From: Zygnema circumcarinatum
Taxonomy: Eukaryota > Streptophyta > Zygnematophyceae > Zygnematales > Zygnemataceae
Length of the DNA stretch: 64,000 nucleotides
Assembly: GCA_037447605.1 (NCBI GenBank)
Contig: CM074818.1
Location: forward strand, 1,289,969-1,353,968
Direction: 5' to 3'
This document shows positions 1 through 13,000 of this stretch, piece by piece. Numbering within the stretch: the first letter of the stretch is position 1; the number at the start of each line of letters is the position of its first letter. The notes under the pieces were generated by a model, which was not told where the DNA came from, did no database searches, and was given only the letters and a program-made list of their open reading frames with translations. A program made the position numbers and the translations under genes.

Positions 1-231
1 CCGAGAGGATTCGGGCAGGCCGATATTTTTTTCTCTGAAAAAAACAAGAAGGGGTAAAATCTGCCCGATGGAGGAAGGTGTGTCGATTTCAAAAAGGTGT
101 GAAAAAAAAGGTGAAAAAAAAAAAGGTGAGAAGGTGTGAAAGGTGTGTTCTTTTTTTGTGCTATTCTAAAATCTGCCCGGCGAAAAGAGGCCTGTGTGTA
201 GACAAAAAAGGTGTGAGAATAGAATTTTCCA
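1..231 (+). mobile_element. Right arm of a truncated foldback (MULE-like) element
   Basis: This stretch repeats the right arm of the foldback element at 56860-57844. Shared blocks are the GGATTCGGGCAGGCCGATAT block, the GGGGTAAAATCTGCCCGA block, the GGCGAAAAGAGGCCTGTGTG block and the terminal GGTGTGAGAATAGAATTTTCC-type end, which stops at about 231. The left arm lies outside the window, so this copy is cut by the window edge. It has gained A-rich GGTGTGAAAAAAA runs at about 95-145. No open frame in it looks like a transposase. Confidence 0.7.
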
Positions 232-265
232 TAAACACGGATAGTACGGATAACACAATAAATCC

Positions 266-334
266 GTACAAAAAGGTGGTTTCGGCAAAATCGGGGCGAA
301 TTTCTTGGGGACGCACTGTACAAGGTGGAAAATA
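266..334 (+). repeat. Dispersed repeat, inverted copy at 57923-57992
   Basis: About 69 bases here match the reverse complement of 57923-57992 with about one substitution. The shared core includes AAAAAGGTGGTTTCGGCAAA and CTTGGGGACGCACTGTACA. Both copies lie just outside a foldback element end (231 here, 57844 there), so they are probably part of a larger duplicated or transposed block. Confidence 0.75.
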
Positions 335-339
335 TTAAA

Positions 340-1098
340 GGGGTCCACTGTACCCCTATTGTACACAACAAGGCACGGCCAGGGGCAGGGGCAAGGACTC
401 ACCGATGCTCAAAGTCCGCCGTCGTCACTTGTTCACAGGTCGCACTTTTGCCGTCGTCGCCGTTCACTTGGGGAGGCGAGAGGTCGCACTGCTCGTTCCG
501 TTGCAAGGATGGCTCACGCGGCGGCGAAGGAGCCCTAAATCTTAAACCCGAGCTGATCTGAGCTCGCAGCGAGCGAGCGAGCAGGCGGGCAGGCGGCGGG
601 CGCGAGGCGCCGCAGCGGGACGCCGCTTGCGCGGGGGTAACGCGCGTGGCGACAAAACAGAGGGCGGCGGGCGGCGGGCGGCGGAGGGAGCGCGGCGGGG
701 CGAAAAGGGGGGAGTCAAACCTGGCCCGGAGATGCAAAAGGTTACGAAATTGCTCTCTTGAATTCGCGGAGCCCGAACCTGCCGAACGTCCACTTTTTAC
801 GAAAAACGCCTGCCGTACAAGGCAGAATTCGCCCCACGGGCTTACGAAATTGATTTGGCGATGGTCAAGGTCTGAGTCGTCTGACCCCCCCTAATTGCAA
901 AGAACACATTCGGAAGTGAGCGCATGGATCCATCCATCCATCTATGCGTCCGGCCCGGCCCTGCCCGCCCGCCAGAGGGTTCAAATTCCTCCCCTCCCTC
1001 CCTCCGCTTGCCTGCAGGCCTCTGCTCTCCCCTCGTCTGCGCCTTCCCACCGTCGCCTCTTCCACCTTCGCCTTCCTTCCTGGTCGCTTCTCGCGGAC
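340..1098 (+). promoter_or_regulatory. GC- and CpG-rich upstream region of the 1099-6463 gene
   Basis: No convincing coding region is seen. From about 540 to 720 the sequence is very rich in GCGG/GCGAG words, like a CpG-rich promoter. A pyrimidine-rich leader (CCCTCCCTCC type, about 985-1080) precedes the ATG at 1099. A short ATCCATCCATCC run is at 926-940. The transcription start is not determined. Confidence 0.4.
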
Positions 1099-4000
1099 AT
1101 GGCTGCCATGGCGGCTCATCCCGACGAGGAGGATGAGGCCGTGCGGATTGGTCCCATGTCCAAAAGGGACTTCTCGTGGCGCCGCCTCCTGGTGACAACG
1201 AGCAGTCGAACTCGCCTTGCTGTCGCAGTGAGGAGTGACTGGACGGTTCTCCGCGCCAAGAGTAAGGGATATTCTGAAGTGCTTGGATAGACTCAGTTTA
1301 GCATCAAGGGATGTCATGGATCTGCCGGAGTGAAGGTCCATTTAGCAATTCAGTCGGCTGACTTTGTGTCATATTTTTTTGCAACTGCTCTGGTTTCGGT
1401 ACATTGAGCTGTAAACTTGCAATCGTGGTTTAGAGTTCACTCGTTGAAACAAGCAACCAAAAAGTATGTGTGTGTATGCTTTCCCTTTGAGTAATGCTTA
1501 ATTTCATTGATTTTTCCAGTCTTTCTTGCACATAGAGTCATATACGGTCGATGTCTAAATGCAATCGGGGATATTTATTGGCTGACCTGTTGAAGTTTGT
1601 AATCCTTCTCAGTCCCTTTCATCGTGGTGAAAACGGTATTATGTTTGGAGTAAGTTCATAGAATGATTGCAGCAGCATCAATGCTACAAAACATGCCCCA
1701 CGTAAACGCCAGCGACGGTTATGTGTATTGCAGGTGCCGTGGAGTTCGACCACCAAGAAATATTCGGCGTCAGAATCGTATGCGCTACATTGGAGGTGAG
1801 GACCATCTGAGACCAATTGGAGTTGTGGAGTTGTCGACTGTTGATAAAGGCTCACCTCTGCCAGAGCACTTTCAGCCACACATGCAGGAATCTGAAAACA
1901 TATCTTACGCCGATGAGGAGGCGACGCATATCTGTAATATCCTGATCATCTATCATTTTGTTGGTATTGCAGTCAGCAGTCCTTACAGTGCAGCCGCCAA
2001 ATCACTTTCGTTGGGGAAATGGGTACCTCATTGGTACCATGCTTGGGGACAAAGTGGAAGAAGTAGTCTATGCTATTGTACGACGGGCAGACTTGGAGCC
2101 GAATGTTGAAGTGCAACATGACGAAGAAGTTCAGCTGCCTTTCCATCCTGCCCCCGCTCCCCCTCGCGCTCCCGCTCCCGCTCCCGCTCCGGCTCCGGCT
2201 CCGGCTCCTGCCCCTGCTGCTCCTGCTGCTGCCTCCACTCCTGCTCTTGCTTCTTCTCCTGTTCCCCTCCCCTCTCCCTTTGCCGCTCCCACTTCTGTCC
2301 CCGCTCCTGCTACTGGCACCAATGCTGCTCCCGATCCCAGTTCTTTTCCTGATCTCTCTCCTGCTTTACCTTCCCCTCGCGCTTTCCCATCAGGAGAAAA
2401 AAAACGGAAAAAGGAAAGGGTTCCGGTCACCGATAGAGATGCGAAACAAAAAAAGGTCCAGAAGACTAAGGAAAAGGGAAAGGCGAAAATAGATGGTGGA
2501 GCAGATGGGCTCTTAACTGGTGAACCTTCAAACAGAAAGGCAGAGTTAGAGGACAAGCCTCCAGTGCCGGCAATACGTTTATATTCTGGAGAGGCAATGG
2601 GTAAGAACGGGGACTCTTGGCACTATCCTTAGATTGCAAGTCTGTAGGTCATTACTTTTGAATATACGTATGTTTGCATAGCATGTTGTTGCTCTTGAAT
2701 TCTGTGCACTGGGCTTTTTCCGAAATGTTCTTTGCACAAATCCAGTAAGTCTCAATGTTCTTATGCATTTTGGGGTAATGTTTGCTGCGCATAAGCTCTG
2801 TGGAGATCGTGCATTTCAGTCTTGTCAAAAGCAAGATAATGTAGTCGTCATTGATAATTGCTATAATGCCGTCAGATTAGTAGTCCTGATTCGCTTCTGT
2901 CTACCCTTCTTTATGTTCGATCGAAGCCTAACGTAAATCTTAATCCGCTTAGCCGCTTCTCTTCTATTTAAGCCTTCCTTATTGTCATAATCCCACCATT
3001 CCCAAGAGTACCATTAGGAGCTTACAAAGATGGTCACTCCTTTCCTAACTCTGATTCGATTGGTCTAGCCACAGGAAGCGGTGCAGCTTGAAATTTAAAA
3101 CGCAACGCTGCAGCTGTGAGCAGGCCCTTGCACATAGGATGGATAGGTTTGGCCTTTGTGCATGGCCTCTGAGGGATTGGACAGTAAAACTTGCAAGGCG
3201 TCCTTAATAATGACAATTCCTTCTCACTGCAACTCTTGCCCCCCTCTCTCTATAACTCTCCCTTGCCTCTCCCCTCTATCTCTCTCTTTCTCTCGTCCCC
3301 TTCTCTTGCTCTCTTCCACATGGCAGGTAACTCCTCCGGAGAGCGGAAGCTCAAATGTCTGCGATGTGACAATGGTGTTCGCGTTCAGTAAGTTTTTCTC
3401 TGCTCGGCCTGTCGTTTCTGCCCTTTTTGCCCTGGCACCTCTTCGTAAGAGATCATTTCCTTGCACGAGATTTTGGGTTTTTTGGGTTACTGCGTACAGC
3501 ATTTCCAGCAAATTTATCCTCACAGTGCCTCGAATATGATCGTGCATGCAGGTGTCCCATCTGTCGAGAAATTGGGCTCCCAGATGAAGTTTCTGTTTTC
3601 TGGTGTGTGGCTTTCTTGACGCTTGTCTTCGCCTCCCGTGAAGGGTTGGGGAGTAATATGGATCAGATCTGGATCTACTTTAACAGACATGATCATTCCT
3701 TTTTTGATTGGAAACACGTCCTCCAGTTGTCGCCAGCGGCGTTATAATGAACCATGTGACGTGTAGTAGGGGTGGCCTGCAACGCAATATGAGCTTGAGA
3801 CCGACGAACTGAGAACTGGAAGCTTTTCTCATTGGTTTTGTATGCCTTCCAGTCCCTAACCTTTCAAGGACTCTTCGGGGTTTTCTACAGTTCTCAAGAG
3901 TGCTACAGCGCTCTTTGGCGTCTCCATAGATCGGTCCACAAAACATTTGGAAACAGACAAATTGATCCTCCCCAACAAGTTGTTGCACCAGCTATCCCAC

Positions 4001-6463
4001 TCTCACTGGATTACCGCAGTTCCCCCAGGAAAGGACAGAGCTCGAATGGCAGAAAGCTCAGCTTTGACGGGGCAAGGTCGTGGTCCATTTTCTCTCTTTT
4101 GATGCAACCCTGGATGTTTTGCTTCCGAGAGTATCGTTTATGACAGCTTAAGGGGATCACTGTTTTTTTGGTAGGTATAGCAATATGCTTAAGTATTCTC
4201 TACCAACGATCGCTAATGGAGATTGCAGAGTCAAATCGAGATTGGCAAACGTGGTAGACACTGGCTGCAGTCGCCGAATGCTGCAGGTAACATGTAGGGT
4301 TGCTCGTTCTATGTTGTCCAGGCCTGCTGCAATCACCCGTCCAGGATCCGTGCCTCTCGATATCGAGAACCCCGGTGGGCCATCAACGGTGAGTTGATTT
4401 GAGTCTCTTGTGAAACTGTTCTTGGCTTTGTATTTTTCATTAGTTTTTCTATTTAGATGGTTCACAGACCTTCACTTATGAGAAGTCACTCCCACTTTGG
4501 AACTTGATGGACTGTATTCGTATGAGCTGGCGGCTGCAGGGAAGGCCTGTGGAGATAACCAGTGGTCCAGGGCAGAATAGTGGAGACTTGAAAGTTAGGC
4601 GACGGAGGGGAAAGGGGAAGAAGGTAGAGGTAGAGGCAGAGGAACAGGGGGGAGAGCGATCAAGAGTGGAGGCAGAGGATAAAGTTGAAGGTGAAGCGGT
4701 AGAGGGAGAAGTTGGAGATTTGCAGGCCGAGCCATCGAGTCTTGCGGAATTTGGAGGAAATCGTGGAGGGTTGGAAGTGGAGAGCAGCAACGAGGGTGAT
4801 TCAAGTGAAGGTATAGTCACCAAAGTATCACGCGGGAGGGGAGGGAAGATGGGAAAGAAAATGAAGAGATTGGAAGAAGATATTGTGGTTATAAATCAAG
4901 TAACCCGCGAAGAGGGGCAAGAAAATGTGGGAAACGTGAACGATGCCATCAATGCAGCTGAGAAACCCAATTTACCTGGATATGTGGACAAAAGCTCTGA
5001 TATGTCTGAGGACAATGAAAGGAACGATGAAGGAGAGGAGGATGAAGAGACATTTGAGAAGGCAGCCAATGGAGATGAAGTTGACGTGGAAAAGGACATT
5101 TTCTTGCATGGAAAATTTCTGAAGCAAAATGATACTGCGGTTGGCGAGAGAAAGGCATTTGGGCTGTCAGAGGAGGTTGAGGAGGCTGCTGTTGGATTAG
5201 AAAGTGGTATACAGAATGAGGAAGAGGATCCTCATAATAAGGAGGATGGGAAGCTCACAGAAACGATTGCGAGCTCCAAAGGTGAGAGTCATCTTGTCAG
5301 CTTAAATTTTTTCTTTGTTTGCTTTTGGTTTCATGAACTTGCCGGCTAATGCAGACGTGGAAGTGTGAAGCAGGTTTTGCTTTGGAAGGCAAATTTGCCG
5401 GTGCATTTACTCTCTTAGGTATGCAAGATGAGTCGATCTTATTCCGTGCAGCACCTAATCGCATGAGGAGAAGTGCTTGTAGTCATCTCTCAGTTATTTT
5501 TCTTTACTTTTGTAGGAGCAACGGTAATGATGGATGCAGAGGCGGTTCTTCCAGATGTCAGAGCTGTGAGAGAGGTAGCTGGTGAATTGGCAATGGCTGT
5601 TGCAACAGCAGAGAAGTTCCGCAAGAACATTTCTGGAAAAGTGAACGTCCGGTCATCTGTAGTAAGCAGAGAAATCGGTATTGAATCCGGGCATTCATCA
5701 CAGAGTCAGGTGCTTAAAACTTTCAAAAGTGGAGGAAAAGGAGGCTCACGAGACAATTCAGGCAAGACAGGGAGTAGAAAGGCAACAGCAACTGAGGTAG
5801 GAGTCGTTGCCGATACAACAAACGCGACAGGAATGGATGTGCCTGCAGAATCCTCAGCAGCCAACGCAATGAGGTAGTCAGCCTTACCCTTCCTCCTTGA
5901 TGCAAGACAGTAGTGCATGCTTGAGTCGGGTCCTCTGTCCATTCCTTTGCCTGGTAGTCGTCTTAATGAGAATGTGATGCTGTCTCCAAGTTATAATCTT
6001 GACGGCGACTTTTGACTGCGTGGCTTGCTAGGCAAGCATTTGCATTTGCTTGCTCAATTCATTGTTTCCAATGTTGTCCGAAAGTCTCATCAATACGGGC
6101 AGCCTTACGTCACAATGTGATGCCTTCCCTTACTTTCATGTACAATTCTCACCTTCACGCTGTGGAATCCCAAGGACTTGCTTGAAATTGATTGAAAGAG
6201 TGCCAATCGATGTGGGGCTACGCAGAGGAGTCTCCGAACTAGCGAAGTCCTCTGAGAAGATGAAGAAGCGCCCACGCTCAAACGGGGTGCAACTGGAGTC
6301 GAGTTCTCGAGCGCGGAAGCGGGCGGGGATGCCGCCTCCTGCAGACCATCATGGTGCGAGCAGTTCTGGGAAAACTTCAGCGAGTCCTGGGGACAGTTCG
6401 CAAACTGCACAGCCGAGACCTTACGTTCTTGCTCTCGGTTGCCTGCCAAGTAGTAAGAGATAG
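1099..6463 (+). CDS. Unidentified multi-exon protein with a CX2C-X7-CX2C zinc-binding-like motif
   Basis: I do not recognise the family. The model starts at ATG 1099 (GCGGACATGG context). Exons 1099-1260, 1734-1795, 1973-2600, 3327-3387 and a fifth from 3552 join in phase at GT-AG sites. The joined protein begins MAAMAAHPDEEDEAVRIG. It has a Pro-Ala block (about 2145-2330), a Lys-rich stretch and then CLRCDNGVRVQCPIC, a C-X2-C-X7-C-X2-C pattern built across an exon junction. Exons between about 3590 and 4457 are unresolved. The C-terminal part (about 4457-5281, 5519-5874, 6174-6463) is Glu/Lys-rich, then basic (KMKKRPRS, RARKRAG), which suggests nuclear localisation. The paired cysteines could be a zinc knuckle of a plant chromatin or transcription factor, but that is inference. 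It could also be two genes, split near 3600-4300. Confidence 0.5.
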
Positions 6464-7094
6464 CTGGGTGGAGTCTCAGTGAGTCTCGGGTGTTATGGTG
6501 CGAGGTCAAGAGAGAGGGAGGCAGGGGGGAAAGAAGAAAATCAGAAGGAGAATAAGTGTTTTGCAGAAGTCTGAACAGCCTGGTCACAAACTTTATCCGA
6601 ACTGGCTTTGGCAGTTTAATCCAGTTTGCAGTTCGTTTTGAGTTATCCGCTCTTCCAAGAACAAGAAAAAGCCATTTTTTTTAGATTTCATCACCTTTCC
6701 TGTGTGTGATATAGGATATGCAAACACTGTACAGTGATTCGTACGATGGATTGATATCTTTTCGATTCATTCAGACGTCCAACTTCAATTCTGCCTCAAA
6801 CCTTTGATGTGGACGAGTTTATAGAACAAAGCAGACTCTGATTCGTGAAAATTTCGTTTCGACAACCCAATTCAATATAAGAAGCTACACATTAAGCACC
6901 CGCCCGACTTTTGACCCAAAAGTGGGGCCACACACAATGTACAAATTGTAACTCGATCTCGACAAATAAATGGCTGTTGAGAATACCCATTCAAGTTATC
7001 GCTAGAACATGGTATACGGATCTTCACCTTCACCTACAACCCAGACCTGCTTCTACAAATCATAGCTACGAGCTCTACAGACGTATGTACATGG
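6464..7094. other. Convergent 3' intergenic region
   Basis: This is the space between the stop of the + strand gene (6463) and the stop of TRAPPC8 on the - strand (7095). It is AT-richer than the coding flanks and holds no convincing gene. Overlapping 3' UTRs of the two genes are likely here. Confidence 0.5.
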
Positions 7095-10000
7095 TCACTC
7101 TTCACCTGATGGAAGCACAAGACACAGAAAAGGATGGCCCATGCCACTCCCTTCGCGAGGGATTCGAGGGAAAATCCACCTCCATGAGTTCGGACCTGTT
7201 TTGCACAATTGGAGTTGAATCTCCTCCCGACTGCTGGGCGATGCACCGGCTGCCTTGAACTGCCCACGTGGGCGGTCAGCAGCAGGTCTTCCCTCTCGCT
7301 CTCCAATAACATCAGAGGAAGGGGTGGTGAGGGTCCAACTAACCCGCAGGGAGGAGAAATCGAACATTCCGGGGGACAGCACTGCAGCTGTGAGAGGCAC
7401 TTGAGCGCGTCCTCCGGGAGGAAGGCAGCAGAGCGCTCTGCAGGTTGATCCGCTCCATAGGAACGGCCCAGAGGGTGCGGCACCGCATGGCTCCTCCCCC
7501 ATCTCACCTCCTCCTTGCACAGCTGCAGAAACTGCAGCCGAGCCCTCTGCACCTGCAGTGCCTGCAGAAGGCTGAAACCAACCCCCCTGTTCGGGATCTG
7601 CTGAGGTGCCAAGGGCGGCCTGGGCAGAGTCGATCGTGTCCACGTGTATGGCAGCTGCGAGAGTGGAGCTGTTGCGGAGAGAGAGAGAGAGGGGCAATTC
7701 ACAGACAGGTTGTTGAAGGAAGTCATGGCGGATGCAGGCGGGACCCTGCATGGCCCACTGGACTGGGCTCCATCCGGCCACCCTGCCACCCAAAAAGACC
7801 ACATGTCATCAGTTTTCCTCTGTGGTGTGAACGGCACAACACCTCGAGAGTTGGATATAGGTAGAAACCGTGTCTTGGTAGTGACGACGACGTGAGAAAC
7901 ATCAAGCATTGAAAGCAAGCGTGCCCACCTGCTGTGGCAAATGTGATGACTGCCGATGTGCGTACTGCTGCTCAGAACTGCCGCTGCCTCAGCATCTGAA
8001 GGAGCTCCGTTAGAGGGGCTTTCCCACATGAGCACAACATCCACACCTGCATTATCGGGTCCTCCAGGCAAAGTCTCTGCCGTTGAACCCCGCGTTGAAA
8101 GAAGCTGCTGACCCTGCAGTGGACAATTTTCGATCCATTTCTCCGATTAAACAAGAAGCTTAGACACGTAGTAACTGCTTGCTGTTAAGGCACAGGCCGC
8201 CGCAATTATACCTTATAACAAGCGTGCGCAACGTCAACCCAGCTAAACCCAGCTACATGCTTGAGGACTGGGGGCCTTAAACATCAGAAGAGTGAAAAAG
8301 TAAACTCCTGTCTGCCATGCACTAGCATTGAACCAAGTGCTATATTCCTGTCCCTGGTTTATAAAGCCGCCTAGCTTGTTCCGAAACTTTTTTTTGCTTC
8401 TTTTTCAGCTTTAAGTTTAGCTTCGTGTACGATGGTCTCATCAAACCTATGATAACTTATTTTTCAGTGGAACGCAGAGAAAAAGCTCCTGACCTGTTCC
8501 AGAGCCCCTAGTTCAAGGGCCTGCAATTGTCTCTCCAGGAGATGAAAGTGGTGCAGCGGCCCCGTGGACAAATCGATGAGAGCCGCTGCACTGCCCTCAG
8601 GGGCACCAAGAAGAAGGTTTCTTCCCCACTTTGCGGCTGAACTATCTTTCGCCATATCGTCTGACACAGCTCCACTAGATGCCTGTACTCCACGCAACAG
8701 TTCACCCATCCTCACCTTCACGGTTCAACACATGGCCTATAAACGAACGCACCTCACCATTCTCTATCCCTACTCTATGACCCAAAAGCTGCATACGAGA
8801 ACGCCTTAAGTGCTCACCTGCAGCTGGAAAAACAAAGACGATGCCTGGCCAGGGGGCAGAAGCTGAGGGGGGGTGATTGAGGCAGATATAAAAGCTGCCT
8901 CCCCTCCTCCTCCTCCTGTCAGTACTGGCGAGCTGAGAGGTGCCATCTCCCACGCGGGGTCGGCACAAGACACTTGGCGGAGCCAAAAGCTGTCCGCAGC
9001 GTGACGGTTGGTCACGTCTACTCGCATAATGTAGCGGCCAAGGCTGCTCGGACTTGGGCTTATGTGCATCCCCACTTGCAGGGAGGATTCCACCTGTAAA
9101 CACGCAAGTTTTCACCGACCTCGCTAAGACAAAACTCCTAGCAAGCACAAAGGCATGCAAGCAACAAGCAAAGCTTCACATCGGTGCTTTGGAAAAGGGC
9201 TGAAACGTCCAGCAAACCCAGGATATCGTATTCCTGGACTTTCAAATCAGTAAAGAGGAGTAGTCCACATTGAAGGAGTGACCGCATGTGGGCTGCACTT
9301 TATACATTGTTGTCTGAGGAGATGGATGTGGCAAGAATGTTAGACCTGCAGCGCGTGAGTTGTTCGGAGTGTTCGATACTTCATAGAGCCCGCTTCCCCT
9401 TCAGGCTCATAGTAAAGCACCATGTTGAAGCGCACACTCCCGGCTTCCCGAGCATGCAGCCAAAGGGGCCACAAAAGGGTTGACCCCCCCTCAAGGACAG
9501 TCCCCTGTCAAGGAAACAACACCTTCAGGAAGAGCTGACTTGAGGGGGGGAACAAAAACTGGCCATGGATGCCATTTTGCATATCATCCAATACACGCCT
9601 CCGCACGCTAGGTTTCTGAAATCACTAAGAGAAGTATGCTCATTCTTCCAGAAACGCCGAAGTGACTGAAATGGTCACAAGTCCAAAACAGCTTATCACT
9701 GCTGCTTATGATCTGAACGAGGGAATGAATCATTGAGGCAGACCCTAACTCAACAAGAGGCAGCGGCGCCCTGAACTCCACTTCAAAAACCATGCAATTC
9801 CAGCAGCAGTCCTAAAGCTGTGAAAAAGGGTTACCGTGCCAGAATCCCTTTTTTTAAACATCTCGAGGAAAAAGATGCACGCGAAAGGAGTCCAGAAGCC
9901 AATGGGCACCCACCTGCGGAAACGAGACTACTCCCCCGAGCTGGGCAGACCCCCCCTCCTCCTCCAAAGCCCCCTCCATTCCTCCCTTTGTCGGCGGAGT

Positions 10001-13000
10001 CTCAAGGCAGGCAGGCAGCTCAAGGTCGAGGTCGGTCGGCCGGCCCACCAGTACCATGGCGGGGTGGCTGCACTTCAGCTTAATGTTCTGCACACAGCCA
10101 GGAGAGGGGCGCGTGAGGGATGCACAGAGAGGGAGAGCGAGAGTGCGGGAGAGAGAGAGAGAGTGAGGGGGGGTTGGGGGGGCTCCGGAGGAATGGCATC
10201 CTGTGGCATAACAAGGAAAGAGCTGGAAAACGCTCGAGTAGATGAACTATGTCTAAATAGTCCTAAGCACTTAATACGACTGGTTTTTGGCGAATTGACG
10301 AGCTGAAGGCAGCCAAGACTGCCACTGGATAATAGTCCCGGCCTCAGTGGATATCTCAACGATAATAAGCAAAGTAAGGCATCTGCTCTGTAGTCTTGGA
10401 GTAGGAACATCGTGCTTGAGTCGGCTTCCAAAATTTGCAGGAAGGAGCGAAACTTTTAACAGCACTTTAAGGTGGTTAATGCTTGGAAACAGACAAGGAT
10501 CATGAGCACCTTATTCTAGGCCCCATTCATGTGCTGCAACTACTCTCTTAATAGGGGATACGTGAGCATAAGCTTCGGACAAATGAGAGCCAGCTCTACT
10601 CCAAACCATCCCTTCAGAGCACTTCCTTTATCTCTGCTACAAACTGCAGCAGAGGCCCATCTGAACTGCATTGTGCCACTCGTCCCGCTAACAGGGACAT
10701 TCCCAACATATTCCACTGAGATATCCCCCTCTCGAAGCACTGTACAAAGTACGTAGTGAATGCCTCCCCTGCCGCAATCCCTTCCCTCCGCGTGTGAGAT
10801 GAGAGGGGGGGAAGGGGCACCTTCAGAGGAGAACGCGCCGCATTGGAGAGTTCGAGTGTGAGGCGGTGCAGCTCCCCTTGGCGGGCGCGGGCGGGCAGGC
10901 CGTGCAGCTGCAGGGCCAATCGGGGCACACTCTGCGGGCCAACCTCCCAACCCTCTACTTTTTTTTCAATAGGAGGACAACACATTATCGAGCCTGTGGG
11001 TGGAGGTAAGCAAGCAGCCATTGGAACAGAAACTCTTGTACGACCAGCCAGTCTCTGGAAAGTGAAATACGAGCATTTTGAACTTAGGAAGCACCTTAAC
11101 AAGCAGCACTAGAATGAGGTTGCTATTGCAGAGATCAAGTGTTGTTATGAGGAGCTAATGCATGTCTCGACGAGCTCTACACAAGCTTGGCTGATGACGA
11201 CGCAGAACGGTCAGAAAATCGACAGGTACATTTCTCAGAATAACTCTGTCGGAGACATGATAAATCCAGCAACTCCAACTAATGAATCTCATCGGTTCAC
11301 TTCCTCATATTCACATCTCGTAGCATCCAGAATTCACTGTCACGGCCCTATCGTGCTGGAAAGAAACACGCGATAGAGCATCGGCAGTGACCCTTGACTA
11401 GCTCATCGAGCAACTGAAGTCCAGGCCCCACGAATGATAATAAAATAGTTCATAAGAAAATAATGCTTAATTAGTTGTATCCGCTCCCTAGATATCAGGG
11501 CAGCGATAATTTCAACTAGAGCCCATTTTCATTACACAGGAACTCCTATCCTTTCAAACCTCCACAGACGGGAGAAGCCCCCCAGCAAACCAATGGGCAG
11601 AGCTCAACAGAACCCAACCTTGAGGACGCGAAAGTTGAGGCACAGGTGGGGCGGATGGTAATCTCGAGCTGCAGCCCCTCTTTTTCCTCCACCTCCTCCT
11701 CCCCCTCCCCCTCCCCCTCCCCCTCCTCCTCCTCCTCCACCTCCTCCTCCTCTCCCTTTCTTCCGCCGGACCCCTCGGATGGCAAAGTCCTTTCTGCCCC
11801 GTGCCTGCCTTCCCTCGCTGGCTATGGTCCACTCCACTCCCACCACACGCAAGAGGCCCTCCGCCCGCGCCCGCACCTTCAATGACATCTGTACTCCCTC
11901 CCAGATAGAGGGGGGAAATGACTCGCTCGGGCCAAATCCAACAATGGGTTCTGATTTGCAGCTATGATGGGAGAGGAGTTGAGAAGGAGGGTTCGAAAGG
12001 TTTGATTCAAGTAAGGAAAGGGTTGCGGCAAGTGCAGGCTCAAAGTATGTACCACAACTCGCTCCGAAGGTGGCAGGGTGCACGAAGCCTCCTCCACCTC
12101 AAAGAGTAGATGAGAGGACTCTTCTGGGCTTTGATTGTCAGAGTCTGAACAACACACACAAAGCATAAAGGAAAGGAGCAGCAAATAGAATGGAAAAGGA
12201 TACAGGTTAGTGGCAATAACTTTCTGTTGATAGTGCAAAAACAAGGAGCTAACGAACAGAAAAGCATTTAACAAAGGAAACCCTACAAAAAACCCCTACA
12301 AAAAACCCCTAAAAAAACCCCTAAAAATATCCTTATGCAAAACAGTTCATATAGCTGGTTACGGCCCATCAGTAAGGTTTGAATTAATGACGCGCAGTTC
12401 GTTCAGAAAGGGCATAGAACCAGATCGATTCTTGAGGCTGCAATCGAAAGAAACAGCAAGAGCATATTCACCTGTCAACCCACTTGCAGAAGACTTTTCC
12501 AGCTCACAGATGAGGCGCACTCCAGTCATTTCGACGGTTAAATTCAGCGGATTCCTGAACTCGATGTCCACCACGATATCCTCTGCACTCAACCCTCCCC
12601 AATTCCTCCGATTCAGGAATCGAATCGACCATCTACTTTTGCATTACCTTCTCATGTGGTAGAGTGTGTGGGAGGGGGTGAGCGCACCGCCCGCCACGCA
12701 CGTGTTGCTGCTCTGCACCTCCACAGCGCTGCCCTTCACGTGCGACGGTGCGTCCAGCCACGTGGGCGCTGCAGCAGCAGCCACGTGGGGCACCAGTCCG
12801 TCTTCTAAGGAGCTCCAAATTTGTTCAGGTAACACCCTCTGCTCACCCACCACTCAGTGGATCAACCTTTGCAGTCAAAACATCCCGAATATCATGTTAG
12901 GTGGGAGAGACACTTGCACAGTCCGACTGGGGTACTTCGTTGACAAATCCATTCAAAATTTTATGCAAGGTCCCATTCCGTGAGTTGTTACCTTTAACCC

